Assembly (NCBI GenBank): GCA_002785585.1 | Contig: PEUI01000084.1 | Span: 1 to 10,217, forward strand | From: Lysobacterales bacterium CG02_land_8_20_14_3_00_62_12 | GTDB lineage: Bacteria > Pseudomonadota > Gammaproteobacteria > Xanthomonadales > Ahniellaceae | Reading direction: 5' to 3' | Length of the DNA: 10,217 bases | Shown here: piece after piece, positions 1 to 7,610 of the stretch | Numbering within the stretch: position 1 is the stretch's first letter | How the letters are laid out: every line of letters begins with the position of its first letter | Notes under the pieces: generated by a model | Databases searched by the model: none | Told to the model about the DNA's origin: nothing | The model's input: only the letters and a program-made list of their open reading frames with translations | Position numbers and translations under genes: made by a program

Positions 1-39
1 CACAAAGCGTCACATAGTCCGACTATGCTCCACTTTGTG
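1..39. repeat. Imperfect 39-base hairpin downstream of the operon
   Basis: Positions 1-7 (CACAAAG) pair with 33-39 (CTTTGTG), and 13-19 (CATAGTC) pair with 21-27 (GACTATG). The two stems are separated by a 5x5 internal loop. The element lies 71 bases beyond the stop codon of the last operon gene, so it could act as a minus-strand transcription terminator. No T-tract can be assessed because the window ends at the hairpin. It could equally be one copy of a dispersed palindromic repeat. Positions 40-109 hold no gene, but 65-77 form a smaller palindrome (GCGCAA-T-TTGCGC) and the GCGCAA word recurs at about 89-94. The inverted repeat is seen directly; the function is inferred. Confidence 0.55.
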
Positions 40-109
40 CGCCTTGCAGGCGAACGAAAGTCCGGCGCAATTTGCGCAAGTTATTTCTGCGCAACGCCTT
101 ATCGCCCGT

Positions 110-652
110 TCAACCACTGCCCGGCTGCATTCTGCGAGCAGCCGACTCCTGCGCCTGTAGCAAGGCCAGCAAACCGGTGAGCAGCGCGGTCGGGTTGGGC
201 GGGCAACCGGGCAGGTAAAGATCCACTGGCAGCAGCTCGGCCAAATCCTTGACGACCGCGTAACTGCCGGCGAAACAGCCGCCATGGCGCGCACAGTCGC
301 CGACGGCAACCACCCATTTCGGGCTCGGCGTGGCCTGGTAGGTGCGCAGCAGCGCTTCGCGCATGTTGCAGGTGATCGGGCCGGTAATCAGCAGCACATC
401 GGCGTGTCGCGGCGAGGGCACGAAATGCAAGCCAAAGCGTTCCAGATCGTAGAACGCATTGCCAAGCGCGTTGATTTCCAACTCGCAGCCATTGCACGAC
501 CCAGCGTCGATCATGCGAATGGCCAGACTGCGCCCGAGCCGACGACGGGCGCTGCCATCGAGCGCGGCGGCGAGCTCGGCCACCGTCGCCGCGGGTGGCG
601 GCGGTTCGGTCAACGGCAGTTGGTTCAGACTCTGGAATAGCAGTTTGCGCAT
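110..652 (-). CDS. hyfI: HyfI/NuoB-like iron-sulfur small subunit of a hydrogenase-4-related membrane complex
   Basis: A 180-residue protein of the NuoB / group 4 hydrogenase small-subunit family. It should sit on the cytoplasmic face and carry electrons through one [4Fe-4S] cluster to the large subunit. The expected ligands are visible: C53 and C56 in SCNGCE, C120 in VGDCARHGGC, and C150 in PGCPPNP. The CxxC pattern at the first pair is hydrogenase-like, unlike the adjacent cysteines of complex I NuoB. C95 and C126 are additional cysteines. There is no long C-terminal ferredoxin extension. It is the last gene of the operon, with its ATG 12 bases after the large-subunit stop. No strong Shine-Dalgarno sequence is seen, so translation probably depends on coupling. 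Because the partner large subunit lacks Ni-Fe ligands, the electron acceptor is unknown. The family assignment is firm; the physiological role is open. Confidence 0.9.
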   Translation of the reverse strand: MRKLLFQSLNQLPLTEPPPPAATVAELAAALDGSARRRLGRSLAIRMIDAGSCNGCELEINALGNAFYDLERFGLHFVPSPRHADVLLITGPITCNMREALLRTYQATPSPKWVVAVGDCARHGGCFAGSYAVVKDLAELLPVDLYLPGCPPNPTALLTGLLALLQAQESAARRMQPGSG

Positions 653-664
653 GGTCGATGGAGC

Positions 665-2218
665 TTACAGGTCGTGGCCCGAATAAGAACAGTTGAACGA
701 TTTATTGCACAGCGGAAAGTCGGCGACGATGTTGCCGTCGATGGCCGCTTCCAAGAGTGGCCACTGAAACCAGGACGGATCCCGCAAGTGACAACGCGCG
801 ACCCGACCATCGGCGGCAAGTCGCACCCAAACCAGCACGTCGCCGCGAAAACCTTCGACCAGAGCGATGCCCTCGCAAACCTCCGCTACCGCCGGCACGG
901 TGATCCGCACCGGACCCACTGGCAATCCGTCCAGGATTTGTTCGATCAGCCCGAGGCTTTGTTCGACCTCTTCGATACGAATCCAGACGCGGTCATTGAC
1001 GTCGCCGACCTGGCGCACCGGCACGCTGAAGCGCAAGCCATCGTAAGGCGCATAGCCAGGAACCCGGCGGGCATCGAAATTGCGCCCGGAGGCGCGCCCG
1101 ACATAGCCACCGGCAGCAAAGGAACGCGCCAGTCCGCTATCGAGTATGCCGGTACCGACCATGCGGTCCTGCAACGAGGCGGTGCTGTCGTAAAGCTCGA
1201 TCAGCGCCGGAAAACGCAGTCGCACTTCGGCGATCAACGCGCGCACCGCCGCGTCGCCGCTGGCGTCGATGTCCACCGCCACGCCGCCGGGCACCACGCC
1301 ATCGCGCATTTGCCGATGGCCGAAGGTGATCGCCGACGCCCGCAGTACGCGTTCGCGCAGCACCGCGCAATGCGCCTGCATCAGACCAAACCCGGCGTCA
1401 TTGCAGACCGCGCCGATGTCGCCGAAATGATTGCCGATGCGCTCGAGTTCGGCCATCAGGGCACGCAACCATAATGCCCGCGCTGGCACCACCGCCACGC
1501 TGGCCGATTCGACCGCCTGCGCGAACGCCAGCGCATAGGCGACCGTGCTATCGCCACTGACGCGGCCGGCTAGTTTGCTGGCGTGGACCAGATCGGCGCC
1601 CATCATCAGGCGCTCGACGCCCTTGTGCGCATAGCCCAGCCGAGCCTCCAGCCGCACCACGATTTCGCCGTTGGCGGTGATCCGGAAATGCCCGGGCTCG
1701 ATGATGCCGGCGTGCACTGGACCAACCGGAATCTGATGCAGACTGTGGCCGTCGTTGGCGAGAAAGGCATACGGCCGTCCGCCACCCGCGTTGGGCTCGG
1801 CAGCGGCCAGCGGGTGGCTGACCGGCCAACGCCCGTGATCGAGCCAGGGGCGGCTATCCGGCAAGCCTTCCGGGATCAAGTCGTACATATCGACCAGCGT
1901 GCGTTCCAGCCGCAACGCCGCCGGGTGGCGCAATCCGATCGACGGATAACGCCGCTCCGGACAACGCAGACTGAGCACGGCAAAACTGGCCTCGCGCGGA
2001 TCGTGCAGCGCCATATGCACGCTATCCACATCGCCCCACAAGCCGAGCAGGCACAGCTCGCCCGCCACCAACTGGGCCGCCGCCTGATTCCAGCCATGGC
2101 GGTCGACCACCACGCGCGGCCACGGCCGGTGCCGAGCGACACGCTGTTCGCCGCCAAATCGGCTCAGTGGATTAGCAATGGTGACGACGTTCTCGGTCAC
2201 GGTCTCGATCTCATCCAA
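665..2218 (-). CDS. hyfG: HyfG-like NuoC-NuoD fusion large subunit lacking Ni-Fe ligands
   Basis: A 517-residue homologue of group 4 hydrogenase large subunits. Residues ~1-130 correspond to the NuoC-like part and ~155-517 to the NuoD-like part. Family landmarks are IPVGPVHAGIIEPGHF (163-178), HKGVERLM (198-205) and ELERIGNHFGDIGAVCNDAG (257-276). Where active hydrogenases have the first CxxC, just after HKGVERLM, this protein has AGRVSGDS (217-224). The C-terminal CxxC is also absent: the protein ends in DFPLCNKSFNCSYSGHDL, with C504 and C510 five residues apart. It therefore should not bind the Ni-Fe centre and matches Ehr-type complexes. The start is uncertain. TTG at 2216-2218 gives an 8-base overlap with the upstream gene but lacks a clear ribosome site. 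GTG at 2198-2200 is an alternative that keeps all domains. Its substrate is not known. Confidence 0.88.
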   Translation of the reverse strand: MDEIETVTENVVTIANPLSRFGGEQRVARHRPWPRVVVDRHGWNQAAAQLVAGELCLLGLWGDVDSVHMALHDPREASFAVLSLRCPERRYPSIGLRHPAALRLERTLVDMYDLIPEGLPDSRPWLDHGRWPVSHPLAAAEPNAGGGRPYAFLANDGHSLHQIPVGPVHAGIIEPGHFRITANGEIVVRLEARLGYAHKGVERLMMGADLVHASKLAGRVSGDSTVAYALAFAQAVESASVAVVPARALWLRALMAELERIGNHFGDIGAVCNDAGFGLMQAHCAVLRERVLRASAITFGHRQMRDGVVPGGVAVDIDASGDAAVRALIAEVRLRFPALIELYDSTASLQDRMVGTGILDSGLARSFAAGGYVGRASGRNFDARRVPGYAPYDGLRFSVPVRQVGDVNDRVWIRIEEVEQSLGLIEQILDGLPVGPVRITVPAVAEVCEGIALVEGFRGDVLVWVRLAADGRVARCHLRDPSWFQWPLLEAAIDGNIVADFPLCNKSFNCSYSGHDL

Positions 2219-3662
2219 GCATGGCGGCGACGTGCTGAAACCACAGCACCAGCGCGGGCGGCAGGTACAATCCGGCGATCAACACCAGGGCCAGATGGGC
2301 ATACAAGGGCAGAACCGAAGCTTTCACCGCGGCGGTGCTGCCACTGGGTTCGCCGAACGCCAGTTCGGTCAGCCGCAGCAGCAGCGCACCAAAGGCCACC
2401 AGCAGGCCCAGCACCAGTGGCAGGGCCAGCCAAGGCGCGTGTGCAATGGTCGAACTGACGACCAGAAATTCACTCATGAAGATGCCCATCGGTGGCATGC
2501 CGGCAATCGCCAACACACCGCCAACCAGACCCCAGCCGAGCACCGGGTGGGTCTGCGTCAAGCCACGAATGTCGGCGATCTTTTGGGTGCCCTTGATTTG
2601 CGCGATATGGCCAACGGCAAAAAAGATCGCCGACTTGGTCAGGCTGTGCATCACCATGTGCAGCAGGCCGGCAAAATTGGCGAGCGCGCCACCGATGCCG
2701 AAAGCAAAGGTAATGATGCCCATATGCTCGATCGACGAATAGGCGAACAAGCGCTTGATGTCGCGACGCCGATACAGCATGAACGCGGCAAACACCAGCG
2801 AGACCAGGCCCATAATCATCATCAGCGGCCCCGGTGCCAACGCCCCCGGGCTGGCGGCAAGCAGCAACTTGTAACGCAGCAACGCATACAGGGCGACATT
2901 GAGCAGCAACCCGGACAACACTGCTGAAATCGGCGTCGGGCCTTCGGCGTGGGCATCGGGCAGCCAGGCGTGCAGCGGCGCCAGTCCCATTTTGGTGCCA
3001 TAGCCGAGCAGCAAAAACACGAACGCCAGATTCAACAGCGCCGGGTCGAAAGTCGCCACGTTCTGCATCAGCACCGTCCACAACATGGCGTTGTTGCCTT
3101 CGCCGACCACCGGCTGCGCCGCCATGTAAACCAGAATGGTGCCGAACAGCGCCAAGGCGATGCCGACACTGCCGAGAATGAAATATTTCCAGGCGGCTTC
3201 CAGCGCCGCTGGCGTGCGATAAATGCCGACCATCAGCACCGTCGTCAGCGTCGCCACTTCCACGCCCACCCACATCAAGCCGAGGTTGTTGGCGACGAAA
3301 GCCAGATTCATTGCAAACGCCAGCACCTGATACATCGCGTGGTAGAAGCGCAGGTACGGCGCCGCCAGCTTGCCGGTCTCCAGCTCGTGACCGATGTAGC
3401 TGGCACTGAACACGCTGGTGGTGAACGCCACAAAAGTATTGAGCACGATAAAAACAATGTTCAGATCATCGACCAGCAGATAATTGCCCGGCAGCGGACG
3501 CTCGATAAAAAACAGCGACGACGCCGCCAGCAGGGTTGCCAGCGCCGCCAGCACATTGATCCGCGCCGACAGTTTGTAGCCGGGCAGCAACGCCAGCACG
3601 GGCGCGGTCAGCAGCGGGATCAACACCACCGTCAACACCGGATTGAACGTCCAGACGCCCAC
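2211..3662 (-). CDS. hyfF: HyfF-like proton-antiporter membrane subunit (NuoN/NuoL superfamily)
   Basis: A 483-residue polytopic membrane protein of the NuoL/M/N-MrpA/D antiporter-like superfamily, thought to form one ion-translocating module of the membrane arm. Key charged residues are visible: E135 in WVGVEVATL, K224 in GYGTKMGLAPLHAWLPDAHA (220-239), H231, K303-R304 before FAYSSIEHMG, K343 in HSLTKSAIFF, and E398 in MPPMGIFMSEF. It is somewhat shorter than E. coli HyfF (about 526 residues) but contains the whole antiporter core. It starts at GTG, sharing one base with the TAG stop of the HyfE-like gene (TAGTG). A run of six G lies a few bases upstream and would serve as ribosome site. Its end overlaps the large-subunit gene. 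Naming it HyfF rather than HyfD rests on gene order and the conserved AHAEGPTPISA segment. Confidence 0.88.
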   Translation of the reverse strand: MGVWTFNPVLTVVLIPLLTAPVLALLPGYKLSARINVLAALATLLAASSLFFIERPLPGNYLLVDDLNIVFIVLNTFVAFTTSVFSASYIGHELETGKLAAPYLRFYHAMYQVLAFAMNLAFVANNLGLMWVGVEVATLTTVLMVGIYRTPAALEAAWKYFILGSVGIALALFGTILVYMAAQPVVGEGNNAMLWTVLMQNVATFDPALLNLAFVFLLLGYGTKMGLAPLHAWLPDAHAEGPTPISAVLSGLLLNVALYALLRYKLLLAASPGALAPGPLMMIMGLVSLVFAAFMLYRRRDIKRLFAYSSIEHMGIITFAFGIGGALANFAGLLHMVMHSLTKSAIFFAVGHIAQIKGTQKIADIRGLTQTHPVLGWGLVGGVLAIAGMPPMGIFMSEFLVVSSTIAHAPWLALPLVLGLLVAFGALLLRLTELAFGEPSGSTAAVKASVLPLYAHLALVLIAGLYLPPALVLWFQHVAAMLG

Positions 3663-4321
3663 TATTGCCCCCCGCGATGGCGATCAAGCGCGCTCAAATC
3701 GACGGTGTCGAAGCGCTCGCGAATACGGAACAGGAAAATGCCAATGACGATAAACGCAATCAGCACCGAGAACGCCACACTGATCTCGACCACCAGCGGC
3801 ATGCCTTTGGCGCCGGTGGCCGCGAGCACCAGGCCATTTTCCAGCGACATGAAACCGATCACCTGACCGACCGCGTTGCGCCTGGTCACCATCATCAGCA
3901 TGCCGAGCAAAATCACCGACAGCGCAAATGCCAGATCCTCGCGCGCCACCGGTGCCGCCTGCCCGGTCACCCGCATCATCACCACCATCGACAAGGCGAC
4001 CAGACCGATCCCGATGAACATGGTCGAGCCAATGCCGACCACCGGCTCGATCTCGCGGTGGATGCCGAGTTGTTTGATGATGCGATGCAGTGCCACCGGA
4101 ATGACAATCGCTTTGAAAACCAGGGCAATCGCCGCGGTGATGTACAAGTGCGGCGCCTGCTGCATGTACGCCTGCCAGGCCACCGACAGCGCCAGCAACA
4201 CCGCCTGCACGGCGAAAATATTGATCAGCGCCGACAGCCGATCCTGGTACAGCATCATGAAACTGACCAGCACCAGGCCACCGGCCAGCGAATGGGCAAT
4301 GTCGAACACCAGCCGTTCCAC
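3662..4321 (-). CDS. hyfE: HyfE-like small membrane subunit (NuoK-like C-terminal half)
   Basis: A 219-residue hydrophobic protein with about six or seven membrane segments, matching the usual HyfE length of about 216. The C-terminal half resembles NuoK: MVTRRNAVGQVIGFMSLENG (144-163) places E161 where the conserved membrane glutamate of the NuoK family lies, and E179 follows in the next helix region. The N-terminal half carries K70 within a hydrophobic helix. It ends in a charged cytoplasmic tail. The start is GTG, overlapping the TAG stop of the HyfC-like gene by one base, with GAGGAG seven bases upstream as a strong ribosome site. In the complex it should lie between the HyfC-like subunit and the antiporter-like subunits and help conduct ions. 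Identification is good from length, motif and gene order. Confidence 0.86.
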   Translation of the reverse strand: MERLVFDIAHSLAGGLVLVSFMMLYQDRLSALINIFAVQAVLLALSVAWQAYMQQAPHLYITAAIALVFKAIVIPVALHRIIKQLGIHREIEPVVGIGSTMFIGIGLVALSMVVMMRVTGQAAPVAREDLAFALSVILLGMLMMVTRRNAVGQVIGFMSLENGLVLAATGAKGMPLVVEISVAFSVLIAFIVIGIFLFRIRERFDTVDLSALDRHRGGQ

Positions 4322-5277
4322 TACAGGCTCCTCGATACGAACAGCAACAGCGTACCGAGCAAGCCCAGCATCAGCGCGGCACCCAGAAACTGCGAGACAC
4401 GAAACACCCGCATCTTGGCGATCACCGTCTCGAACAGCGCCAACAACAGGCCGAACAGCGTCAATTTGAGCAAATAGGTAAGGATGCCGAAAGCATATTC
4501 GATCGGCGTTGCCACCCCACCGGCGATCCCCCAGGGCACAAACACGCTGGCGATCAACGACACATAGAGCAGCAACTTGAGCGAGCCGCCAAATTCGATC
4601 ATCGCCAGATGGCGGCCGGAGTATTCGAGCACCATTGCTTCATGCACCATGGTCAGCTCCAGATGCGAGGTCGGGTTGTCCACCGGAATACGGGCGTTTT
4701 CGGCCAGCGCCACCATGATCAACGCGACCAATGCCAGCGCCAGCGAGATGCGCATGCCGACGTCGGCCCCAGCCAGAAACGCCGATACCGTCGACAACTG
4801 GGTGGAGCCCGCAATCAGCGCCACGGTAAACACGATCATCAGCATCGCCGGCTCGGCGAGCGAGGCAATCATCACTTCGCGGCTGGAACCGATGCCACCA
4901 AAACTGGTGCCGATATCCATGCCCGAAAGCGCCAAAAAAAAGCGCGCACTACCGAGCAACGCAATGATCGCGATCAGATCGGCGGCCCAGTTGAACATCA
5001 GCCCAGCGGCAAACGTCGGCACCAAAGAGGCCGCCACCCAAGTCGCCGCAAAAATCAAATACGGCGCCACCCGAAACAACCAGGAGGCGTTGTCCGCCAA
5101 CACCACTTCCTTGCGCGACAGCCGCAGCAAATCCCGGTAGGGCTGCAATAGCGGCGGCCCCTGCCGACGCAACAACCGCGACTTGGTCTTGCGCACCAGG
5201 CCGGTCAGCAGTGGCGCCAACGCCAGCACCAGGACCATTTGCATGGCCTGCACCATCAAAGCGTAGATCAGGGCCAT
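4321..5277 (-). CDS. hyfC: HyfC-like membrane subunit (NuoH family)
   Basis: A 318-residue, roughly eight-helix NuoH/HycD-type protein that anchors the hydrophilic arm and is thought to carry the redox signal into the membrane. Motifs: RRQGPPLLQPYRDLLRL (37-53) of the first cytoplasmic loop; D121 with SSRE (131-134); and ENARIPVDNPTSHLELTM (193-210) followed by VHEAMVLEYSGRH (211-223). The last contains the acidic residues E207, E213 and E218 typical of the quinone-site region in NuoH and its hydrogenase counterpart. The ATG start lies inside the end of the upstream HyfB-like gene (10-base overlap), so coupled translation is likely. A run of eight T in the coding strand (4934-4941) encodes two Phe and part of a Leu and leaves the frame intact. 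The length agrees with HyfC of E. coli. Confidence 0.9.
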   Translation of the reverse strand: MALIYALMVQAMQMVLVLALAPLLTGLVRKTKSRLLRRQGPPLLQPYRDLLRLSRKEVVLADNASWLFRVAPYLIFAATWVAASLVPTFAAGLMFNWAADLIAIIALLGSARFFLALSGMDIGTSFGGIGSSREVMIASLAEPAMLMIVFTVALIAGSTQLSTVSAFLAGADVGMRISLALALVALIMVALAENARIPVDNPTSHLELTMVHEAMVLEYSGRHLAMIEFGGSLKLLLYVSLIASVFVPWGIAGGVATPIEYAFGILTYLLKLTLFGLLLALFETVIAKMRVFRVSQFLGAALMLGLLGTLLLFVSRSL

Positions 5278-7283
5278 ATCGCCAGCACCAGCAGCAAAGT
5301 GATCAGGGTGAGAAATACCAGGTTCAAGTAGCGCCGGATGGTAAGAAACTGCACCCGGTTGAGTTGCTCGGCACCAAACTGCACCGCACCGACCACCGGC
5401 AAATACATCAACTCCCAGATGCGGTCACCGAGCGTGGCCACAAACCGCGCCGGCCGGATATCCCCCGGCGCTGGCAAATCCAACTGTTCGCGCAGGCGAA
5501 ACGCCAACTCTCCAAAAACCCGACGAATCGGCTGGGCAAAACTGCCAGCGGTGTACTGCGTCGCCGGATCGGCATCGGGGAAACCGCAATCCCAGGCCGG
5601 CGCCCGGCGCAAGGCGCGCGAGGCAAAGCGATGAATCACGTACGCCGCCAGTGCGCCCGACATCGCAATAAATGCGAACACCAGCAGGCCGTTGTAGGAA
5701 CTGCGACCAGCGGTGATCGGGATGATCGACAACCAGGGAATGCTCGACTGCACCGGCATCCGCGCGCCAATCAACGACATCGTCACCGGTGCCAATGCGT
5801 CGATCACCAGACCCGGCAAAATACCGGCCAACAAACACAACAACGAAAAACCAAGCATGGTCGCCAGCGAATAGCGATCCACCTCGTGCGCCTGCATTGC
5901 CGCCGCCGAGCGCGGCCGACCCAGAAAGGTGACGCCAAACGCTTTGACGAAACAGGCCGCTGCCAACGCCGCCGACAGCGCCAATAATCCGCCCACCGCC
6001 GGCACCATGATCTTGAGCCCCCACTGCGGCAGATCGGTGCTCTGCAAAATCGCCTGGAAGGTCAACCATTCCGAGACAAAACCATTCAGCGGCGGCAGCG
6101 CCGAGATCGCCACACAGCCGACCAAAAACGCAAAACTGGTGTACGGCATGCGATGAATCAGCCCGCCGAGCTGCTCCATGTCGCGCTGACCGGTGGCAGT
6201 CAACACCGCACCAGCGCCGAAAAACAACAGGCTTTTGAACAACGAGTGGTTGAACACATGAAACAACGCAGCGGTCAGCGCCAGAGTTGCCGCACCGCTC
6301 ATCGCATTGGTCTGAAATGCCAGCGCCAACCCCAAGCCGATGTAGATGATGCCGATGTTTTCCACCGTGTGGTAAGCCAGCAAACGCTTCAAATCGTGCT
6401 GCATCAGCGCATAAATCACCCCGAGCACGGTGGAGATGCCGCCGAGGAACAGCACCAGCATGCCCCACCACCAGGCAGGTTCACCGAGCAAATCAAAAAT
6501 GATCCGCACCGATCCGTACACCGCCACCTTGGTCATCACTCCGCTCATCAGCGCCGAGACATGGCTCGGTGCGGCTGGATGCGCCAACGGCAGCCAAACG
6601 TGCAAGGGCACCAGTCCGGCTTTGGAACCAGCACCCAGCAGCACCAGCACCAGCACCAGCGCGGATACTGCCGGCGTATGCACCGCGCTGCGCATCGCAG
6701 CAAATCCATAGTGGCCATCGGGCCCCGCCAACAAGCCAAACGCGAGCAGCAAAGTCAACGTACCGAAGCTCGCCATCACCAGATAAATGTAGGCCGCGCG
6801 GGTGTTTTCGTGTTCGCGATGCTGGGTCATCACCAGCGCCCAGGAAGTCAGCGACATGAACTCCCAACACAATAAAAAGGCAAACGCGTCATCGGCCAAC
6901 ACCACCAGATTCATGCCGGCCAGAAACGCCGCGTAAAACGGTAGCACGCGATGCGGAGCGCTCTCGTGCCGACCATAGCCGAGCGCGTAGACGCTCGACG
7001 CCGCGCCGCCAAGATTGACCACGATCAGAAAAAAGGTGGCCAGCGCATCGAGCCGGAAATGCGCCCCCAACCAAGGCAGACCGAGCGGCAAGGTCAAGCC
7101 ACTGGTGCTCGCCCCCGACCCCAGCAAATGCACCAGCAGCAGACCCAAGGCACTGGCGCAAAGCACGGCGCAGGTGCTGTAAACCCAATGACTGACCGCT
7201 GCGGTGCGGCTAAATGCCACCGACAAAACGGCAGTGGCGAGCAAGGCCGCGACCACCCACATCAGCATGGCTACTGCGGTCAT
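5268..7283 (-). CDS. hyfB: HyfB-like proton-antiporter membrane subunit
   Basis: A 671-residue membrane protein, essentially the length of E. coli HyfB (about 672), in the NuoL/MrpA antiporter-like superfamily. Numbered from the chosen ATG: E141 in FLLCWEFMSLTSW; K221 in GAGSKAGLVPLHVWLPLAHP (217-236); K252 in HVSALMSGVMTK (241-252); KRLLAYHTVENIG (299-311); K350 in HVFNHSLFKSLLFF; and ALPPLNGFVSEW (395-406). These are the lysine, glutamate and histidine positions of the proton path. The C-terminal part (~500-671) holds a cytoplasmic stretch (about 560-640) and a final helix, as in HyfB. I chose ATG at 7281-7283 because it overlaps the regulator's TGA as ATGA; the frame is open further upstream to 7352 but that part is the regulator's antisense-frame shadow. 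It is the first structural gene of the complex. Confidence 0.92.
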   Translation of the reverse strand: MTAVAMLMWVVAALLATAVLSVAFSRTAAVSHWVYSTCAVLCASALGLLLVHLLGSGASTSGLTLPLGLPWLGAHFRLDALATFFLIVVNLGGAASSVYALGYGRHESAPHRVLPFYAAFLAGMNLVVLADDAFAFLLCWEFMSLTSWALVMTQHREHENTRAAYIYLVMASFGTLTLLLAFGLLAGPDGHYGFAAMRSAVHTPAVSALVLVLVLLGAGSKAGLVPLHVWLPLAHPAAPSHVSALMSGVMTKVAVYGSVRIIFDLLGEPAWWWGMLVLFLGGISTVLGVIYALMQHDLKRLLAYHTVENIGIIYIGLGLALAFQTNAMSGAATLALTAALFHVFNHSLFKSLLFFGAGAVLTATGQRDMEQLGGLIHRMPYTSFAFLVGCVAISALPPLNGFVSEWLTFQAILQSTDLPQWGLKIMVPAVGGLLALSAALAAACFVKAFGVTFLGRPRSAAAMQAHEVDRYSLATMLGFSLLCLLAGILPGLVIDALAPVTMSLIGARMPVQSSIPWLSIIPITAGRSSYNGLLVFAFIAMSGALAAYVIHRFASRALRRAPAWDCGFPDADPATQYTAGSFAQPIRRVFGELAFRLREQLDLPAPGDIRPARFVATLGDRIWELMYLPVVGAVQFGAEQLNRVQFLTIRRYLNLVFLTLITLLLVLAIWP

Positions 7284-7573
7284 CGGCGCGCCTGCACGGC
7301 ACCAGCCAAGCTGCGCCCAGCGCTGGCCTCGGCTTTTAGTCGCACCCCGCAACCACCGTGCAGACTATCGGCACCCTGGTCGATCAATTCGATGCCGGCC
7401 AGATTCAGCGCAGTAACGACTTTCATCAGCGAATCGACCTGGCCGCGGACCAGATCGGTGCTGGTCTCCATCCGCTGAATGGTTGGCACCGACAGCCCGG
7501 CCAGCGCGGCCAATTGCCGTTGATCGAGCTTCAGCAGGGCGCGAGCAGCACGCAATTGCGACGCGGTAATCAT
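7280..7573 (-). CDS. XRE-family helix-turn-helix regulator heading the operon
   Basis: A 97-residue protein whose N-terminal ~60 residues form a Cro/CI-type helix-turn-helix: QLRAARALLKLDQRQLAALA (6-25) is followed by GLSVPTIQRMET (26-37), the recognition-helix region. The remainder, to residue ~80, is a short extension seen in small XRE proteins, and the last ~17 residues are Ala/Arg rich. I chose ATG at 7571-7573 because GGATAG lies just upstream; ATG at 7583-7585 would add four residues. Its stop overlaps the HyfB-like start as ATGA, making it the first cistron of the energy-complex operon. The inverted repeat on the likely -10 box suggests autoregulation and hence control of the whole operon. 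The ligand or signal cannot be read from the sequence. C75 is its only cysteine, so an iron-sulfur sensor is unlikely. Confidence 0.85.
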   Translation of the reverse strand: MITASQLRAARALLKLDQRQLAALAGLSVPTIQRMETSTDLVRGQVDSLMKVVTALNLAGIELIDQGADSLHGGCGVRLKAEASAGRSLAGAVQARR

Positions 7574-7595
7574 GCTATCCAACATCCATTTGTTG

Positions 7596-7610
7596 ATATT
7601 AAACCAATAT
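7596..7610. promoter_or_regulatory. Candidate operator: ATATT-N5-AATAT inverted repeat
   Basis: Positions 7596-7600 (ATATT) and 7606-7610 (AATAT) are perfect inverted arms around a 5-base spacer. The right arm covers most of the predicted -10 box of the minus-strand promoter. A second, smaller symmetrical element (ATAT-AGGC-ATAT, 7607-7618) overlaps it. An XRE dimer bound here would block RNA polymerase, so the operator of the adjacent regulator is a natural reading. The repeat is seen; binding is inferred. Short AT-rich arms also arise by chance in promoters. Confidence 0.4.

Noticed and set aside
1583..4477. Long plus-strand open frames (up to ~305 codons) opposite the energy-complex genes
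   Set aside because: They are rich in Gln, His, Arg and Pro, have no domain motifs, and mirror the codon bias of the clear membrane and iron-sulfur genes on the minus strand. They are antisense shadows.
4934..4941. Run of eight T in the HyfC-like coding strand as a possible programmed frameshift
   Set aside because: The zero frame encodes the expected ARFFLAL segment and the family sequence continues unbroken on both sides; there is no useful product in the other frames.
6636..6660. CAGCAC-type tandem repeat
   Set aside because: On the coding strand it simply encodes a Leu/Val run of a membrane helix in the HyfB-like protein; no repeat element or CRISPR-like spacing is present.
110..7283. 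A functional formate hydrogenlyase or H2-evolving hydrogenase
   Set aside because: The large subunit lacks both Ni-Fe-binding CxxC motifs, and no formate dehydrogenase or hydrogenase maturation genes are visible.
7284..7352. 23-codon N-terminal extension of the HyfB-like protein
   Set aside because: It lies wholly within the regulator's coding region in another frame and is Arg/Gly rich. The ATG at 7283 with the ATGA overlap and family length fits better.
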